DNA of 64,000 nucleotides from Altericroceibacterium indicum (GCF_009828105.1 NZ_WTYQ01000001.1:558001-622000); one strand, 5' to 3'. Shown: positions 42,320 through 50,902, counted from the stretch's first letter. The notes: generated by a model from the sequence alone, not told the origin. Numbers and translations: made by a program.

Positions 42320-42994
42320 TTATCCAGCGTCGAGGACATAGCCTTTCGCATGGACAGTGCGCAGCAATTGCCCGGCACCGACTGATTTTAGGCCGCTGCG
42401 CAAGCGTTTGATCCACACATCCACGGTTCGCAAATCAATCGGCTCGCCCTTTTTACCAAGGCCTTCAATCAAGGTTTCACGAGAAAGAACCTGATTGGGA
42501 TTCTCCAACATATAACGCAGCAGGCGAAATTCATTCGGGCGTAGTGAAATGGCGTGCTCCTGCCAGCGAGCCTGTTCGGCCCCCAGATCGATCACAAAAT
42601 CTCCCACTGAAATCATATGATGCGGGCTGCGGACACTTCTTTGGGAGTGGAGGGCCATCACGCGGTCAAGCATCTTCGTCCGATCAACCGGACCGATGGT
42701 GTAATCATCCGCTCCGGCCTTTAAAGCACGACGGCGATCCTCGGCATCGTCCTGTTCCAGAACCATGGTGATATGGGCATCGCTGAGCCGCGCATCTGCC
42801 CTGAGACGGCGGCACATTTCAAGGCCTGAAAGCTCTGGCAGGACCCAGTCCACAAAAACCCAAACCGGCCCTTCGATCAGGCCGTTAGGCCCAGTGGAAG
42901 GGAGGTTCTCAAAAGTAAAGTTCACTCCATTGTGGCTAAAGTCAGCAAGTTGCAGACTGCCAGCATCAGTTGTGTAGATTTTCACGCATTCCAT
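42320..42994 (-). CDS. PhoB/OmpR-like winged-helix regulator with degenerate receiver
   Basis: This is a 224-residue regulator. The receiver has an acceptor-like Asp49 in VFVDWVLPELSGLEMC, but the acidic pair normally at the first strand is missing (VKIYTTDAGS) and the conserved switch Lys near GADDYTIGPVD is absent. The C-terminal winged helix is intact (SLRPNEFRLLRYML, RTVDVWIKRLRSGL, LLRTVHAKGYVLD). It probably binds DNA without classical phosphorylation. It converges on the TonB receptor gene; no kinase gene is nearby. A role in controlling the receptor is an inference. Confidence 0.85.
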   Translation of the reverse strand: MECVKIYTTDAGSLQLADFSHNGVNFTFENLPSTGPNGLIEGPVWVFVDWVLPELSGLEMCRRLRADARLSDAHITMVLEQDDAEDRRRALKAGADDYTIGPVDRTKMLDRVMALHSQRSVRSPHHMISVGDFVIDLGAEQARWQEHAISLRPNEFRLLRYMLENPNQVLSRETLIEGLGKKGEPIDLRTVDVWIKRLRSGLKSVGAGQLLRTVHAKGYVLDAG

Positions 42995-43119
42995 CGAAGC
43001 AGCCCCCGGTACTACCCGGTGGTCCTGCCGCGCTGATGTGACTGCTCTATGACTATATTACGCTGTGAGAGCAGCTTTTTGTCATTCTCTGCTCAAAGGA
43101 GCTTCGGGCAAGGAGAACT

Positions 43120-43755
43120 TTAGCTCCAGCGTCGCCCGAACCTCACGCATAGCGAAATAAGCGGCGGGACCAGAACGAGCGACAACACCACTTTGGACAG
43201 CGCTTGCCCGGCAATCAGATTGCCGATCGGGCGCACACCGTAAAAGGCGACCGTGATAAAGATCAGCGTATCAACCACCTGGCTCAACATGGATGCAATC
43301 GCACCGGGCAGGGCGATGACGCGATTTTCGCCCTTGGTAAGCTTGTCGAAGACGTAGACATTGATCGTCATGGACACGCCATAGGCGATGATACCTGCGA
43401 CCATGAGGCGCCAGCTTTGCCCCAACACGATGGGGAAAGCTTCTTTAGCCGGTTCGTACATTCCGGCGTCAGTTGGCAGTTGGAGGACGATCCAGGTGAG
43501 GATGATGGCTGTCCCGAGTGGAACAAAGCCAAAGCGCACCAACCGGTTAGCTGTCTCTCGACCATAAAGCACCGCTACCGAACTCGATAAAGTCACGAGC
43601 AGCAGGAAGGGGAAGATTCCAGCCTCCACCGCCAAAGGTCCCAAGGCCACCTGCTTGGAGCCCAGAACGCCTGCAATGCAGGTCATCCCGCCATAGAGCA
43701 GGGAATAGAGGAACAGGGGAAGAGGGATTGCCGGTGGAGTGGTCGAGGTTTGCAT
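43120..43755 (-). CDS. yhhQ: Queuosine-precursor transporter, VUT/YhhQ family
   Basis: This is a 211-residue membrane protein with about six hydrophobic segments. The motifs MTCIAGVLGSKQV, YGRETANRLV and IASMLSQVVDTLIFITVAFYG match the YhhQ/VUT family, which imports queuosine precursors (preQ0/preQ1) for tRNA modification. It is divergent from the nucleoside transporter with a 123-base gap. I looked for a preQ1 riboswitch in the leader and saw no convincing one. Confidence 0.85.
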   Translation of the reverse strand: MQTSTTPPAIPLPLFLYSLLYGGMTCIAGVLGSKQVALGPLAVEAGIFPFLLLVTLSSSVAVLYGRETANRLVRFGFVPLGTAIILTWIVLQLPTDAGMYEPAKEAFPIVLGQSWRLMVAGIIAYGVSMTINVYVFDKLTKGENRVIALPGAIASMLSQVVDTLIFITVAFYGVRPIGNLIAGQALSKVVLSLVLVPPLISLCVRFGRRWS

Positions 43756-43878
43756 GGACGCTCTGCTATTGCCTGAAACAGAAAAAGGGAAGAACCCGTT
43801 AAAAAAGCGGCCTTATCCTTTGACCTTGGCGCGCGACTGCGCAATGTGGTCCTTTACCGAGATATTCAACGGATTTTC

Positions 43879-45204
43879 ATGCCGCCTCTGCTCATAAATG
43901 TCTTCGGCATTGCCGTCATACTTTTGATCGCCTTTGCTCTGTCCACTGGTCATCGTCGGATCAATCTTCGCGTAACAGGCTCTGCTTTCCTCCTGCAAAT
44001 CGGCATGGCTGCGCTGGTTTTACGCGCCCCGTGGGGGCGTGAGGCCATTCAGACAATGGCCCACGGCGTGGCGGAATTGCTGTCTTATGCAGATCAGGGA
44101 ACGCAATTCCTGTTCGGTGCGAATGATGGCAATCCGCTGTCCAACAGCTTCGCGCTGGGTGCTTTGCCGGTGATTGTTTTCTTCGCTGCACTGGTGTCGA
44201 TTCTTTACCATCTGGGCATCATGCAGCGTGTCGTGCGGTGGCTGGGCGGTGCTATTGGATGGCTGACGGGCATTTCTCCTGTCGAGTCGCTTGGTGCGGC
44301 GGCCAATGTTTTTGTCGGCCAGTCTGAAAGCCCCCTGGTGGTGCGCCCTTATCTTGCCGGTCTTGCGCCATCACGTTTGTTCACTTTGATGACGGTGGGC
44401 ATGTCAGGTGTCGCCGGCACCATTCTGGCCGCTTATGCTGGATTGCTGGGGGAAGCCTATCTGCCTTATCTGCTGGCGGCTGCTTTTATGTCGGCGCCGG
44501 GGGGTATCCTGATGGCGAAGATCATCATGCCCGACGATGGCCCGGCCTCTGCTGCCGCAGAGGGGGAAGTCTATTCCCTGCCGGAAAGCCGGATCAGCGG
44601 AGAAGGGCCAGCAGCTTTGCATGAGACCGGGCATTCTCATCGCGAAGTGGAATTGGCTGAGACATTTGAAGAAGGGCACAAACCTGCCAACATCATCGAA
44701 GCGGCCTCACAAGGTGCGCAGACGGGTGTCAAGCTGGCCGTAGCCGTTGGTGCGATGGTGCTGGCATTTGTTGCTCTGGTGGCTTTGGCTAATGGTCTAC
44801 TTGGCTGGGTAGGGAGCTGGTTTGGTTATCCCGATCTGTCTTTCCAGCTCATCGTGGGGACAGTGTTTGCCCCTGTTATGTATCTTCTGGGTATCCCTTG
44901 GCAGGAAGCGCAGATTGCCGGTGGAATGTTTGGGACGAAGATCGTTCTCAACGAATTTGTGGCCTTTATTCAACTGGGCAATATGGGACCGGAAGTGCTT
45001 AGTGACCGGAGCCGTGCGATCATCACTTTCGCGCTCTGCGGATTTGCCAATTTCAGTTCGATCGCCATTCAGATGGCCGTGACGGGTGGGCTTGCTCCCA
45101 ACCAGCGGCCTGTTATCGCCAAGCTGGGCCTTCGGGCCCTCGCTGCCGGCTCGCTCGCCAATTTGATGAGCGCTGCACTGGCAGGAATTTTCCTTCAATT
45201 ATAA
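43879..45204 (+). CDS. Concentrative nucleoside transporter (CNT/NupC family)
   Basis: This is a ~441-residue transporter with Gly-rich motifs typical of CNTs: GAAANVFVGQSESPLVVRPY, MFGTKIVLNEFVAF and ALCGFANFSSIAIQMAVTGGLAP. It imports nucleosides with Na+ or H+. The ATG at 43879 starts the first membrane segment; the frame extends to 43846. A hydrophilic His/Glu-rich loop (about residues 235-280) is longer than in NupC. It ends nine bases before the 2-oxoglutarate oxygenase gene, so the two are probably cotranscribed. Confidence 0.9.
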   Translation: MPPLLINVFGIAVILLIAFALSTGHRRINLRVTGSAFLLQIGMAALVLRAPWGREAIQTMAHGVAELLSYADQGTQFLFGANDGNPLSNSFALGALPVIVFFAALVSILYHLGIMQRVVRWLGGAIGWLTGISPVESLGAAANVFVGQSESPLVVRPYLAGLAPSRLFTLMTVGMSGVAGTILAAYAGLLGEAYLPYLLAAAFMSAPGGILMAKIIMPDDGPASAAAEGEVYSLPESRISGEGPAALHETGHSHREVELAETFEEGHKPANIIEAASQGAQTGVKLAVAVGAMVLAFVALVALANGLLGWVGSWFGYPDLSFQLIVGTVFAPVMYLLGIPWQEAQIAGGMFGTKIVLNEFVAFIQLGNMGPEVLSDRSRAIITFALCGFANFSSIAIQMAVTGGLAPNQRPVIAKLGLRALAAGSLANLMSAALAGIFLQL

Positions 45205-45213
45205 GATAGTATC

Positions 45214-46140
45214 ATGTCCGACATTGCATCTGTTTCACTGGAACGCTCACTTGAGGATATGGCTGATGAACTCGGCCAGTCTTTTGGCGAGTATGGTTTT
45301 GCCATCGTTCGCAATCACGGTATTTCCGCCGAATTGATTGATCGTGCGTGGAAAAAGTGTGAGCAATTCTTCGCTCTTCCTGAAGATGTGAAACGCAGTT
45401 ACTTCCTCGCCGGGAAGGGCGGTGCGCGTGGTTATACTCCGTTTGGAACAGAGCGCGCCAAGGATGCCAAGATTAACGATCTCAAGGAATTTTGGCATGT
45501 TGGCCGCACATTGCCGGCCGGTGATCCGCTTGAAGAATTCATGCCGCCTAATGTCTGGCCCGCTGAAATTGATGGTTTTCAGGAAACTTTTGAAGAGCTT
45601 TACCAGGCTTTTGAAAATACCGGGAAGCGTATTCTCTCTGCAATCGCTCTTCATCTGGGTTTGGAGGAAGATTTCTTCGACCCCACTATCGAGAATGGCA
45701 ATTCAGTGATGCGCCTGCTGCATTACCCACCCGTAGCCGAAGGCAATGAAGGGGCCATTCGCGCTGCGGCGCATGAAGATATCAACACCATCACATTGCT
45801 GCTGGGGGCGGAGGAATCTGGCCTCGAACTGCTTTCGCGTGAAGGCAAATGGATCGCGGTAAAGCCTTCGGAAGGCGCTCTGGCAGTGAATATCGGCGAT
45901 ATGCTGCAGCGCCTTACTAATGGCAAAATGCGCTCTACTACGCATCGCGTGGTGAACCCCGTCGGTGATGCGGCGAAACGTTCACGCTATTCCATGCCGT
46001 TCTTTTTGCACTTCCGGCCCGATTATATGATCGAGCCGCTGGAAAGCTGTTTCGATCCGGAGAACCCTGAAAAGCGTGAAGAACCCATCAGTTCGCATGA
46101 TTATCTTATGCAACGGCTGCGGGAAATCAATCTGGTCTGA
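45214..46140 (+). CDS. Isopenicillin N synthase-like 2-oxoglutarate/Fe(II) oxygenase
   Basis: This is a 308-residue oxygenase. The iron ligands are visible as HED in AAHEDINTITLLL and the distal His in STTHRVVNP; the 2-oxoglutarate Arg lies in RSRYSMPFF. N-terminal DELGQSFGEYGFAIVRNHGI is typical of the IPNS/flavanone hydroxylase-like group. It is nine bases downstream of a nucleoside transporter. Because some enzymes of this group hydroxylate thymine or nucleosides, a nucleoside-derived substrate is a reasonable but untested idea. Confidence 0.86.
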   Translation: MSDIASVSLERSLEDMADELGQSFGEYGFAIVRNHGISAELIDRAWKKCEQFFALPEDVKRSYFLAGKGGARGYTPFGTERAKDAKINDLKEFWHVGRTLPAGDPLEEFMPPNVWPAEIDGFQETFEELYQAFENTGKRILSAIALHLGLEEDFFDPTIENGNSVMRLLHYPPVAEGNEGAIRAAAHEDINTITLLLGAEESGLELLSREGKWIAVKPSEGALAVNIGDMLQRLTNGKMRSTTHRVVNPVGDAAKRSRYSMPFFLHFRPDYMIEPLESCFDPENPEKREEPISSHDYLMQRLREINLV

Positions 46141-46158
46141 TCGCGCAATTATCGCATG

Positions 46159-46195
46159 AAAAAGGGCGGGGCCGTCGTGGCACCCGCCCTTTTTT
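46159..46195 (+). terminator. Strong bidirectional terminator
   Basis: A long stem (AAAAAGGGCGGG / CCCGCCCTTTTT with inner GCC / GGC pairs and one bulge) is flanked by A5 and T6. It lies between the converging oxygenase and ketopantoate-reductase genes and can serve both. Confidence 0.93.
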
Positions 46196-46214
46196 GTGGC
46201 GTAAATGGACGTGC

Positions 46215-47132
46215 TCAGAGCTTGGCTTCTTCGAGCTTCACCATGCGCCAGAGAAATTCCGTTGCAGGTGCCGTTAGCCCGGCTTTCCGTGCTGCGCGGA
46301 CAATCGCACCATCGATCGCGTCCACTTCTGTGCGCCTGCCAGCCTTGATGTCCTGCAACATTGAGGGTTCATGGTCAGCATGATCTTTGGCGGACATTTC
46401 AGTCAGCTCCAGAATGGGTTCAGGCTGGATCGGCACGCCATTGGCATTGGCGGCGGCAACGCCTTCAAGCACCACATCGCGGATAATGGCTTGGCTTTCC
46501 TCATGCGCACCGAGAAAGCCCGGCGTGCGGCGGGTGAGGGTGCATAGCGGGTTCATTGCCGCATTAAAGATCGCCTTGGACCAGATCGCCGCAGCAATAT
46601 CAGGATCGAGTGTTGCTGGAAGGCCGCCGGTATTCAGCGCATCAACCACCTGGGTGGCAAAACTGTCATCCGTGGTGAAGGCTGGATAAAGTTTCGAGCT
46701 GCCTTCCCCATGGGAGCGGATACGGCCCGGGCCAATGAGGTCAGAGGGCAACATGCTGACGCCGACCAGCACCCGTTCACGCTCCACATGGCGGGCCACG
46801 CTCTCATCATTGCCAAGGCCATTCTGCAGGCTCAGAATGTAGGTCTCCGGCCCGATATGATGGGCGATGCCTTCCAGCGCACGGTCTGTCTGGAATGTCT
46901 TGGTGAACAGCACCACAAGATCGGCTGTGCCATCTGCTGCAGCCGGTTGAACAGCCTTGATTGGCAAATGTTCAACTCCGGCGCGGGTATCGACTTCAAG
47001 CCCGTTGGTGTTGATGGCGTCGATCTGTTCCTGGTTGACGTCGACCAAGAGCACATTCCAGCCTGCACGATGAAAAGCAGCGCCATAGAGGCAGCCCATG
47101 GCGCCCGCGCCCAAAATAGTTACATTTGTCAT
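46215..47132 (-). CDS. Ketopantoate reductase-family oxidoreductase
   Basis: This is a ~305-residue PanE/ApbA-type protein. The N-terminal Rossmann motif is VTILGAGAMGCLYGAAF, followed by LFTKTFQTDRAL, LSLQNGLGNDE and the C-terminal catalytic region with SKAIFNAAMNPLC and EPSMLQDIKAGRRTEVDAIDGAIV. It reduces 2-dehydropantoate with NADPH in pantothenate synthesis or acts on a related 2-keto acid. The ATG at 47132 is used; it lies four bases after the Nudix stop. Confidence 0.88.
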   Translation of the reverse strand: MTNVTILGAGAMGCLYGAAFHRAGWNVLLVDVNQEQIDAINTNGLEVDTRAGVEHLPIKAVQPAAADGTADLVVLFTKTFQTDRALEGIAHHIGPETYILSLQNGLGNDESVARHVERERVLVGVSMLPSDLIGPGRIRSHGEGSSKLYPAFTTDDSFATQVVDALNTGGLPATLDPDIAAAIWSKAIFNAAMNPLCTLTRRTPGFLGAHEESQAIIRDVVLEGVAAANANGVPIQPEPILELTEMSAKDHADHEPSMLQDIKAGRRTEVDAIDGAIVRAARKAGLTAPATEFLWRMVKLEEAKL

Positions 47133-47136
47133 CAGT

Positions 47137-47676
47137 TCATTCTGCCAGCAAATCTGCACCAAGCAAGAGCAGTAGTTTCACATCAATCGCGATTCCCGCT
47201 TTGCGTTGCTCTGCAATGAAGCTGCGAATATTGGCGAGGGGGACCCGGTGGACGGTAATGTTTTCGCCATCGATACCGCCACCTTCGCTCACCTTGGTGA
47301 GGCCCGTGGCTTTGAGCAGAGTAAAGCTCTCGCTGACCATGCCGGGAGAAGAGAAGAATTCGCCGCAATTTTCCCAATGGTCTGCATGATAACCGGTTTC
47401 TTCCTCCAGCTCCCGCGTGGCGGCAGTATCAGCACTTTCACCATCATTATCGCTACCATCGCCGACCAGACCTGCCGGCAATTCCAGGCAGCGGCTTGAT
47501 AGCGGGATGCGATATTGCTCCACCAAAATGACATGGTCATGGTCGATTGGCAGAATGACAGCCGCACGGATGCCCTTGGCACGGCTGACATATTCCCAGC
47601 GCCCACGGGTTTTGGCCGTAATCCAGTCACCTTGCCAGGCGATCTCTTCCGGCGCGTCATGGTCAGGAGGCATCAT
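47137..47676 (-). CDS. Nudix hydrolase (ADP-ribose pyrophosphatase-like)
   Basis: This is a 179-residue Nudix protein. The box is visible as GLVGDGSDNDGESADTAATREL, then EEETGYHAD, with an insertion in the first part. LVEQYRIPLSSRCLELPAG is typical of the ADP-ribose pyrophosphatase group. It hydrolyses nucleoside diphosphates linked to another group. It overlaps the TPM gene as ATGA and is followed by the ketopantoate reductase gene, so these four or five genes form one operon. Confidence 0.88.
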   Translation of the reverse strand: MMPPDHDAPEEIAWQGDWITAKTRGRWEYVSRAKGIRAAVILPIDHDHVILVEQYRIPLSSRCLELPAGLVGDGSDNDGESADTAATRELEEETGYHADHWENCGEFFSSPGMVSESFTLLKATGLTKVSEGGGIDGENITVHRVPLANIRSFIAEQRKAGIAIDVKLLLLLGADLLAE

Positions 47677-48347
47677 AATTCGATCAGCCTGTCAGGAATT
47701 TCATTCTGGTCATCATCTGCACGCGGGAAATGGAGCGCCAGCACATCACCCACCCGGTCAATCGCGGCGACCATCCCTTCGGCAATCCGGCCTTCCTTCA
47801 ATTCGGCCAGCATGGCGTGCATCGCTTCGCCCCAGACTTCGGCATCGACTTTTGAAGCGATGGCTTCGTCGGCGAGAATTTCTGCGCGATGTTCAGCCAT
47901 GGAGAGATAGATGAGAATGCCTGTCCGGCCTTGCGTGCGGCTTTCCGCGCCCACTTTGAAAAGGTCAATCGCGCGGTCCTGCACACGCGCATCTTTCACG
48001 CGGCCAGGCACCAGAGCAAAGCGCAGCGGTGTCCAGAGCTGGGCCAGCCACACGAGCAAAAAAGCTACAATGCCCGTGGCCGCTGCGATGGCGAAGACTT
48101 CGTAAGGAACCCAATCTGCGTTCCATTCGCCATGCAACGCGCCGTACCAATGAAGGACCGGTTCTGCGATGAAGACCAGAAGAGTGAGCAGGGCAAAGCT
48201 GACAATCGCGGCCCAAACCAGCGCAATATCGCTATATCCGTCAGACTGCCGCGCCGTGATGGTGACAATTTCGCCGGAGCTTTTCAGTTCAGCTGCCGCC
48301 ACGGCCGCTGTGACATGGGCATGCTGCTTTTCATTGAGGAAAGCCAT
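47673..48347 (-). CDS. TPM-domain membrane protein (second of pair)
   Basis: This is a 224-residue protein with two transmembrane segments (about residues 40-62 and 85-105) and a C-terminal TPM domain (LVPGRVKDARVQDRAIDLFKVGAESRTQGRTGILIYLS). TPM domains occur in envelope maintenance and photosystem repair proteins. It overlaps both its neighbours and follows the Gly-rich TPM protein. The function in bacteria is not established. Confidence 0.82.
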   Translation of the reverse strand: MAFLNEKQHAHVTAAVAAAELKSSGEIVTITARQSDGYSDIALVWAAIVSFALLTLLVFIAEPVLHWYGALHGEWNADWVPYEVFAIAAATGIVAFLLVWLAQLWTPLRFALVPGRVKDARVQDRAIDLFKVGAESRTQGRTGILIYLSMAEHRAEILADEAIASKVDAEVWGEAMHAMLAELKEGRIAEGMVAAIDRVGDVLALHFPRADDDQNEIPDRLIEL

Positions 48348-49210
48348 TACCAGCTCCCCCCGGCGCCGCCGCCGTTGAAACCGCCGCCGCCGCCGCCGAA
48401 GCCGCCAAAGCCGCCGCCACCGCCGAATCCTCCGCCATCGGAGAAACCGCCGAAGCCACCGCGACCGCTGGAGTGGCGGGCGATTTCACTCGCGCCCCAG
48501 ATCATCATCGGCAAAGCTGCGCCTGATCCGCTGCCGCGATAGCGGCGTCCTCTGCCGCCCCGTCCAAATACGCCAACAAAGAAAACGATCATCACGATCC
48601 AGAAGATCGCGCTGGCAATGGTGCCACCGCTGACTTCCTCGCTCTTCTTGCGGGCAGCCGCTTCTGCTTCTGCAATCGCTTTGGCCTGTGCCGGGTCCAT
48701 ATTTAGCACCTGGATGATCTGGCTGGTGCCGGCCATGATGCCGCCCGCCATATCGCCTGCCTTGAAGCGTGGGATGACATCATTGCGGATGATCCGCCCC
48801 GCCATCACATCGGTCAACGTGGTCTGCACACCGCGCGCGGTGGTGATCCACAATTGCCGTTCTTTTGGTGCTACAAGGAAGAGAACACCTTCTTCGGTGT
48901 CCTTGCCGCCTATTCCCCAGTTTTCAGCCAATTGCCGTGTGTAAGTTTCGATCGGTTCGCCATCGAGAGATGTCACCGTTGCAACGATAACAGCACGGCC
49001 CGTCGACTTATTATAGGCGCGTAGTTCCTGATCGAGTTGCTGTTTCTGAGCAGGTGAAAGCACATTGGCAGCATCAAGCAAAGGGCCTTCCGGGCGAGCC
49101 GGAAAATTTTGCGCAAAGGCGGTGGAAGCCATCATAATGGCGGCGAGCGCTGCCACCATGACAATAACAGCTCTCACCAAAACGGGGGAATAGAGGCGTT
49201 TTGTTAGCAT
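48347..49210 (-). CDS. TPM-domain protein, YgcG family, Gly-rich tail
   Basis: This is a 287-residue exported protein: signal peptide, TPM domain (LDAANVLSPAQKQQLDQELRAYNKSTGRAVIVATV), one transmembrane segment near residue 205, then a tail of repeated GGGFGGFGG-type Gly/Phe runs. It shares an operon with LemA and the second TPM protein, a common trio. The Gly-rich tail makes the DNA at 48350-48480 low-complexity, which can mislead repeat finders. Confidence 0.88.
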   Translation of the reverse strand: MLTKRLYSPVLVRAVIVMVAALAAIMMASTAFAQNFPARPEGPLLDAANVLSPAQKQQLDQELRAYNKSTGRAVIVATVTSLDGEPIETYTRQLAENWGIGGKDTEEGVLFLVAPKERQLWITTARGVQTTLTDVMAGRIIRNDVIPRFKAGDMAGGIMAGTSQIIQVLNMDPAQAKAIAEAEAAARKKSEEVSGGTIASAIFWIVMIVFFVGVFGRGGRGRRYRGSGSGAALPMMIWGASEIARHSSGRGGFGGFSDGGGFGGGGGFGGFGGGGGGFNGGGAGGSW

Positions 49211-49220
49211 TATGAATATA

Positions 49221-49868
49221 TCAGTTTTTTGGAGCAGCAGGTGCAGCCGGTGGCGTATCCGAACCGAAATCGAAATTCACGGTTGGAGCCGTCTGCGCTG
49301 AAGGTTCCGCCGTGAACGGTTCCATTGGCTTCGCGCCATGGATCAGTTTAGCACCGATGATCGAGGGGAATGTCCGGATTTCCGTATTATAGGCCTGCAC
49401 CGCATCATTATATTTGGTGCGTGCATTGTCGATACGGTTTTCCGTGCCTTCAAGCTGCGTCATCAGATCCGCAAAGCGGGCCTGGCTTTTGAGTTCAGGA
49501 TAATTCTCAACAACGGTGCGGAGCTGGCCAAGGGCCTGCGTCAGCTGGTTCTGCGCATCCTGAAACTTCTGGAATTCAGCAGGGTTGGACAGATCATCCG
49601 TGGTGACATTGATGGAAGTTGCCCGCGCGCGCGCATTGGTCACATTGGTCAGGATTTGAGTTTCAGACTGCGCGGAGGCCTTTACCGTGGCCACCAGATT
49701 GGGGACAAGATCAGCCCGGCGCTGGTAAGCGCTTTGAACATCAGCCCAGCGTGCTTTGGCAGCTTCCTGAGCAGTGGGGACCGAATTGATCCCACACGCA
49801 GCCAGGCTAAGTGCTGCGATGGTGAGTGTCGCGTAGCGCACAATGCGCGTGAGCGGCGAACTGGCCAT
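49221..49868 (-). CDS. lemA: LemA-family lipoprotein
   Basis: This is a ~215-residue LemA protein. The signal ends in a lipobox LAAC; the body has ARWADVQSAYQRRADLVPNLVATVKASA and the RFADLMTQLEGTENRIDNARTKYNDAVQAYNTEIRTFPS segment that defines the family (quoted in parts as a descriptor only). The ATG at 49868 has AGGAGG 11 bases upstream; a TTG at 49877 is closer but too near the site. It is the first gene of the LemA-TPM-TPM-Nudix-reductase operon. Confidence 0.9.
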   Translation of the reverse strand: MASSPLTRIVRYATLTIAALSLAACGINSVPTAQEAAKARWADVQSAYQRRADLVPNLVATVKASAQSETQILTNVTNARARATSINVTTDDLSNPAEFQKFQDAQNQLTQALGQLRTVVENYPELKSQARFADLMTQLEGTENRIDNARTKYNDAVQAYNTEIRTFPSIIGAKLIHGAKPMEPFTAEPSAQTAPTVNFDFGSDTPPAAPAAPKN

Positions 49869-50006
49869 GATAATCAAAACCTCCTGTCAGGCGGCAGATG
49901 CCGCAAAGTGTATTATGGAAATAGCACGCCTGAGATTGCTTTCAAGCGCTTGGCGATGGACTGCTTTCATGGCATCGATTTGCCAGGCAATCATGAGGGA
50001 ATAACA

Positions 50007-50486
50007 GTGGGCCTTTTCAACGAGTTCAAGAAATTTATTGCGCGGGGCAATGTTCTCGATTTGGCAGTCGGCGTGATGATCGGTGCCGCTTTCGGCAAGA
50101 TCGTGACATCGCTTACGCAAAGTGTGCTGATGCCAATCATTGGCTGGATGTTCGGGGAAATTGACTTTTCGAACTGGTTTTTGCTGCTGGGGGATATCCC
50201 GGCGAGTTATACGGGCGACCCGCATAATTATGCGGAATTGAAAGCTGCTGGCGTCACCATGATTGGCTATGGCGATTTTCTGACGCAATCGCTCGATTTC
50301 TTGATTGTCGCTTTTGTGCTGTTCATGCTGGTTCGCGTTGTGAACCGTGTTCTGGACGAAATGCAGGAAAAACAGAAGGAAACAGATGATAGCTCGAAGT
50401 CGTCTGAAATTCCGACCGATCCTCAGCTCGATGTTTTGAAGGAAATCCTGCACGAATTGAAGGATCGCGATGCAAAAGCACCGTGA
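50007..50486 (+). CDS. mscL: Large-conductance mechanosensitive channel MscL
   Basis: This is a 159-residue channel. FNEFKKFIARGNVLDLAVGVMIGAAFGKIV is the defining N-terminal helix and first pore segment, and the second segment is FLIVAFVLFMLVRVVN. The GTG at 50007 has GAGGGA upstream and starts the usual MGLFNEF. It has a longer periplasmic loop and a charged cytoplasmic helix (KQKETDDSSKSSEIP). It releases solutes on hypo-osmotic shock. Confidence 0.95.
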   Translation: MGLFNEFKKFIARGNVLDLAVGVMIGAAFGKIVTSLTQSVLMPIIGWMFGEIDFSNWFLLLGDIPASYTGDPHNYAELKAAGVTMIGYGDFLTQSLDFLIVAFVLFMLVRVVNRVLDEMQEKQKETDDSSKSSEIPTDPQLDVLKEILHELKDRDAKAP

Positions 50487-50501
50487 TTTTCAATCCATCC
50501 C

Positions 50502-50529
50502 TTCACAAGGCCTTTGTAATCTCTATATA
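50502..50529 (+). promoter_or_regulatory. Probable tmRNA promoter
   Basis: TTCACA, a 16-base spacer and TATATA lie directly upstream of the tmRNA acceptor piece. Confidence 0.5.
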
Positions 50530-50535
50530 GGGATT

Positions 50536-50874
50536 GCCGGTTTCGACCGGCTATGGCGATAAATTGTGATGTGTAATAGACGCAGCGGACCCGGGGGCAG
50601 TACCCGGCGGCTCCACCACAAACTCCGCTTCGGCGGATGTTCTGACGGGGCCGAACCAGGATCGACGTGTGTTCAAAGACATTATTTTCGCCCGGGCTGA
50701 GTAACCCGTTTAAGGCTCACAACACACAAGTGCCAACGATAACGAAGCACTCGCAATCGCTGCGTAATTTTAAGGGCTAACGCCCCGAATTTACAAAGCT
50801 AAGCGCGGTTGGACCCACCGGGCAACAGAAGGGATTCCAGGGGCCTGGGGTGAGCCTTGCAACAGAATCACCCC
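50536..50874 (+). ncRNA. ssrA: tmRNA, circularly permuted two-piece form
   Basis: The acceptor piece lies upstream and ends in CGGCTCCACCA at 50618. After a short excised spacer, the coding piece begins at 50647 with GGGGCCG, which pairs perfectly with the acceptor-strand CGGCTCC to form the 7-bp acceptor stem. The tag frame at 50732-50767 reads ANDNEALAIAA and stops with TAA, a proteolysis tag of alphaproteobacterial type. A T-arm-like stem CCGGG / CCCGG is at about 50590-50607. The 3' boundary is uncertain; a 7-bp stem (GGGGTGA / TCACCCC, 50847-50874) closes the region. It rescues stalled ribosomes. Confidence 0.92.
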
Positions 50875-50902
50875 ACTTGCCTTACGCTTCTATCAATTAT
50901 CT

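Noticed and set aside
43042-43080. CTGCTCT / AGAGCAG stem followed by five T residues
   Set aside because: No plus-strand gene ends here. It lies in the promoter region of the degenerate regulator, and the stem is weak with a long loop.
43756-43878. preQ1 riboswitch upstream of the YhhQ-type gene
   Set aside because: I could not find a convincing H-type pseudoknot or conserved loop; only an unpaired T-rich stretch is present.
48350-48480. GC-rich low-complexity repeat
   Set aside because: It encodes the Gly/Phe-rich tail of the YgcG-type protein.
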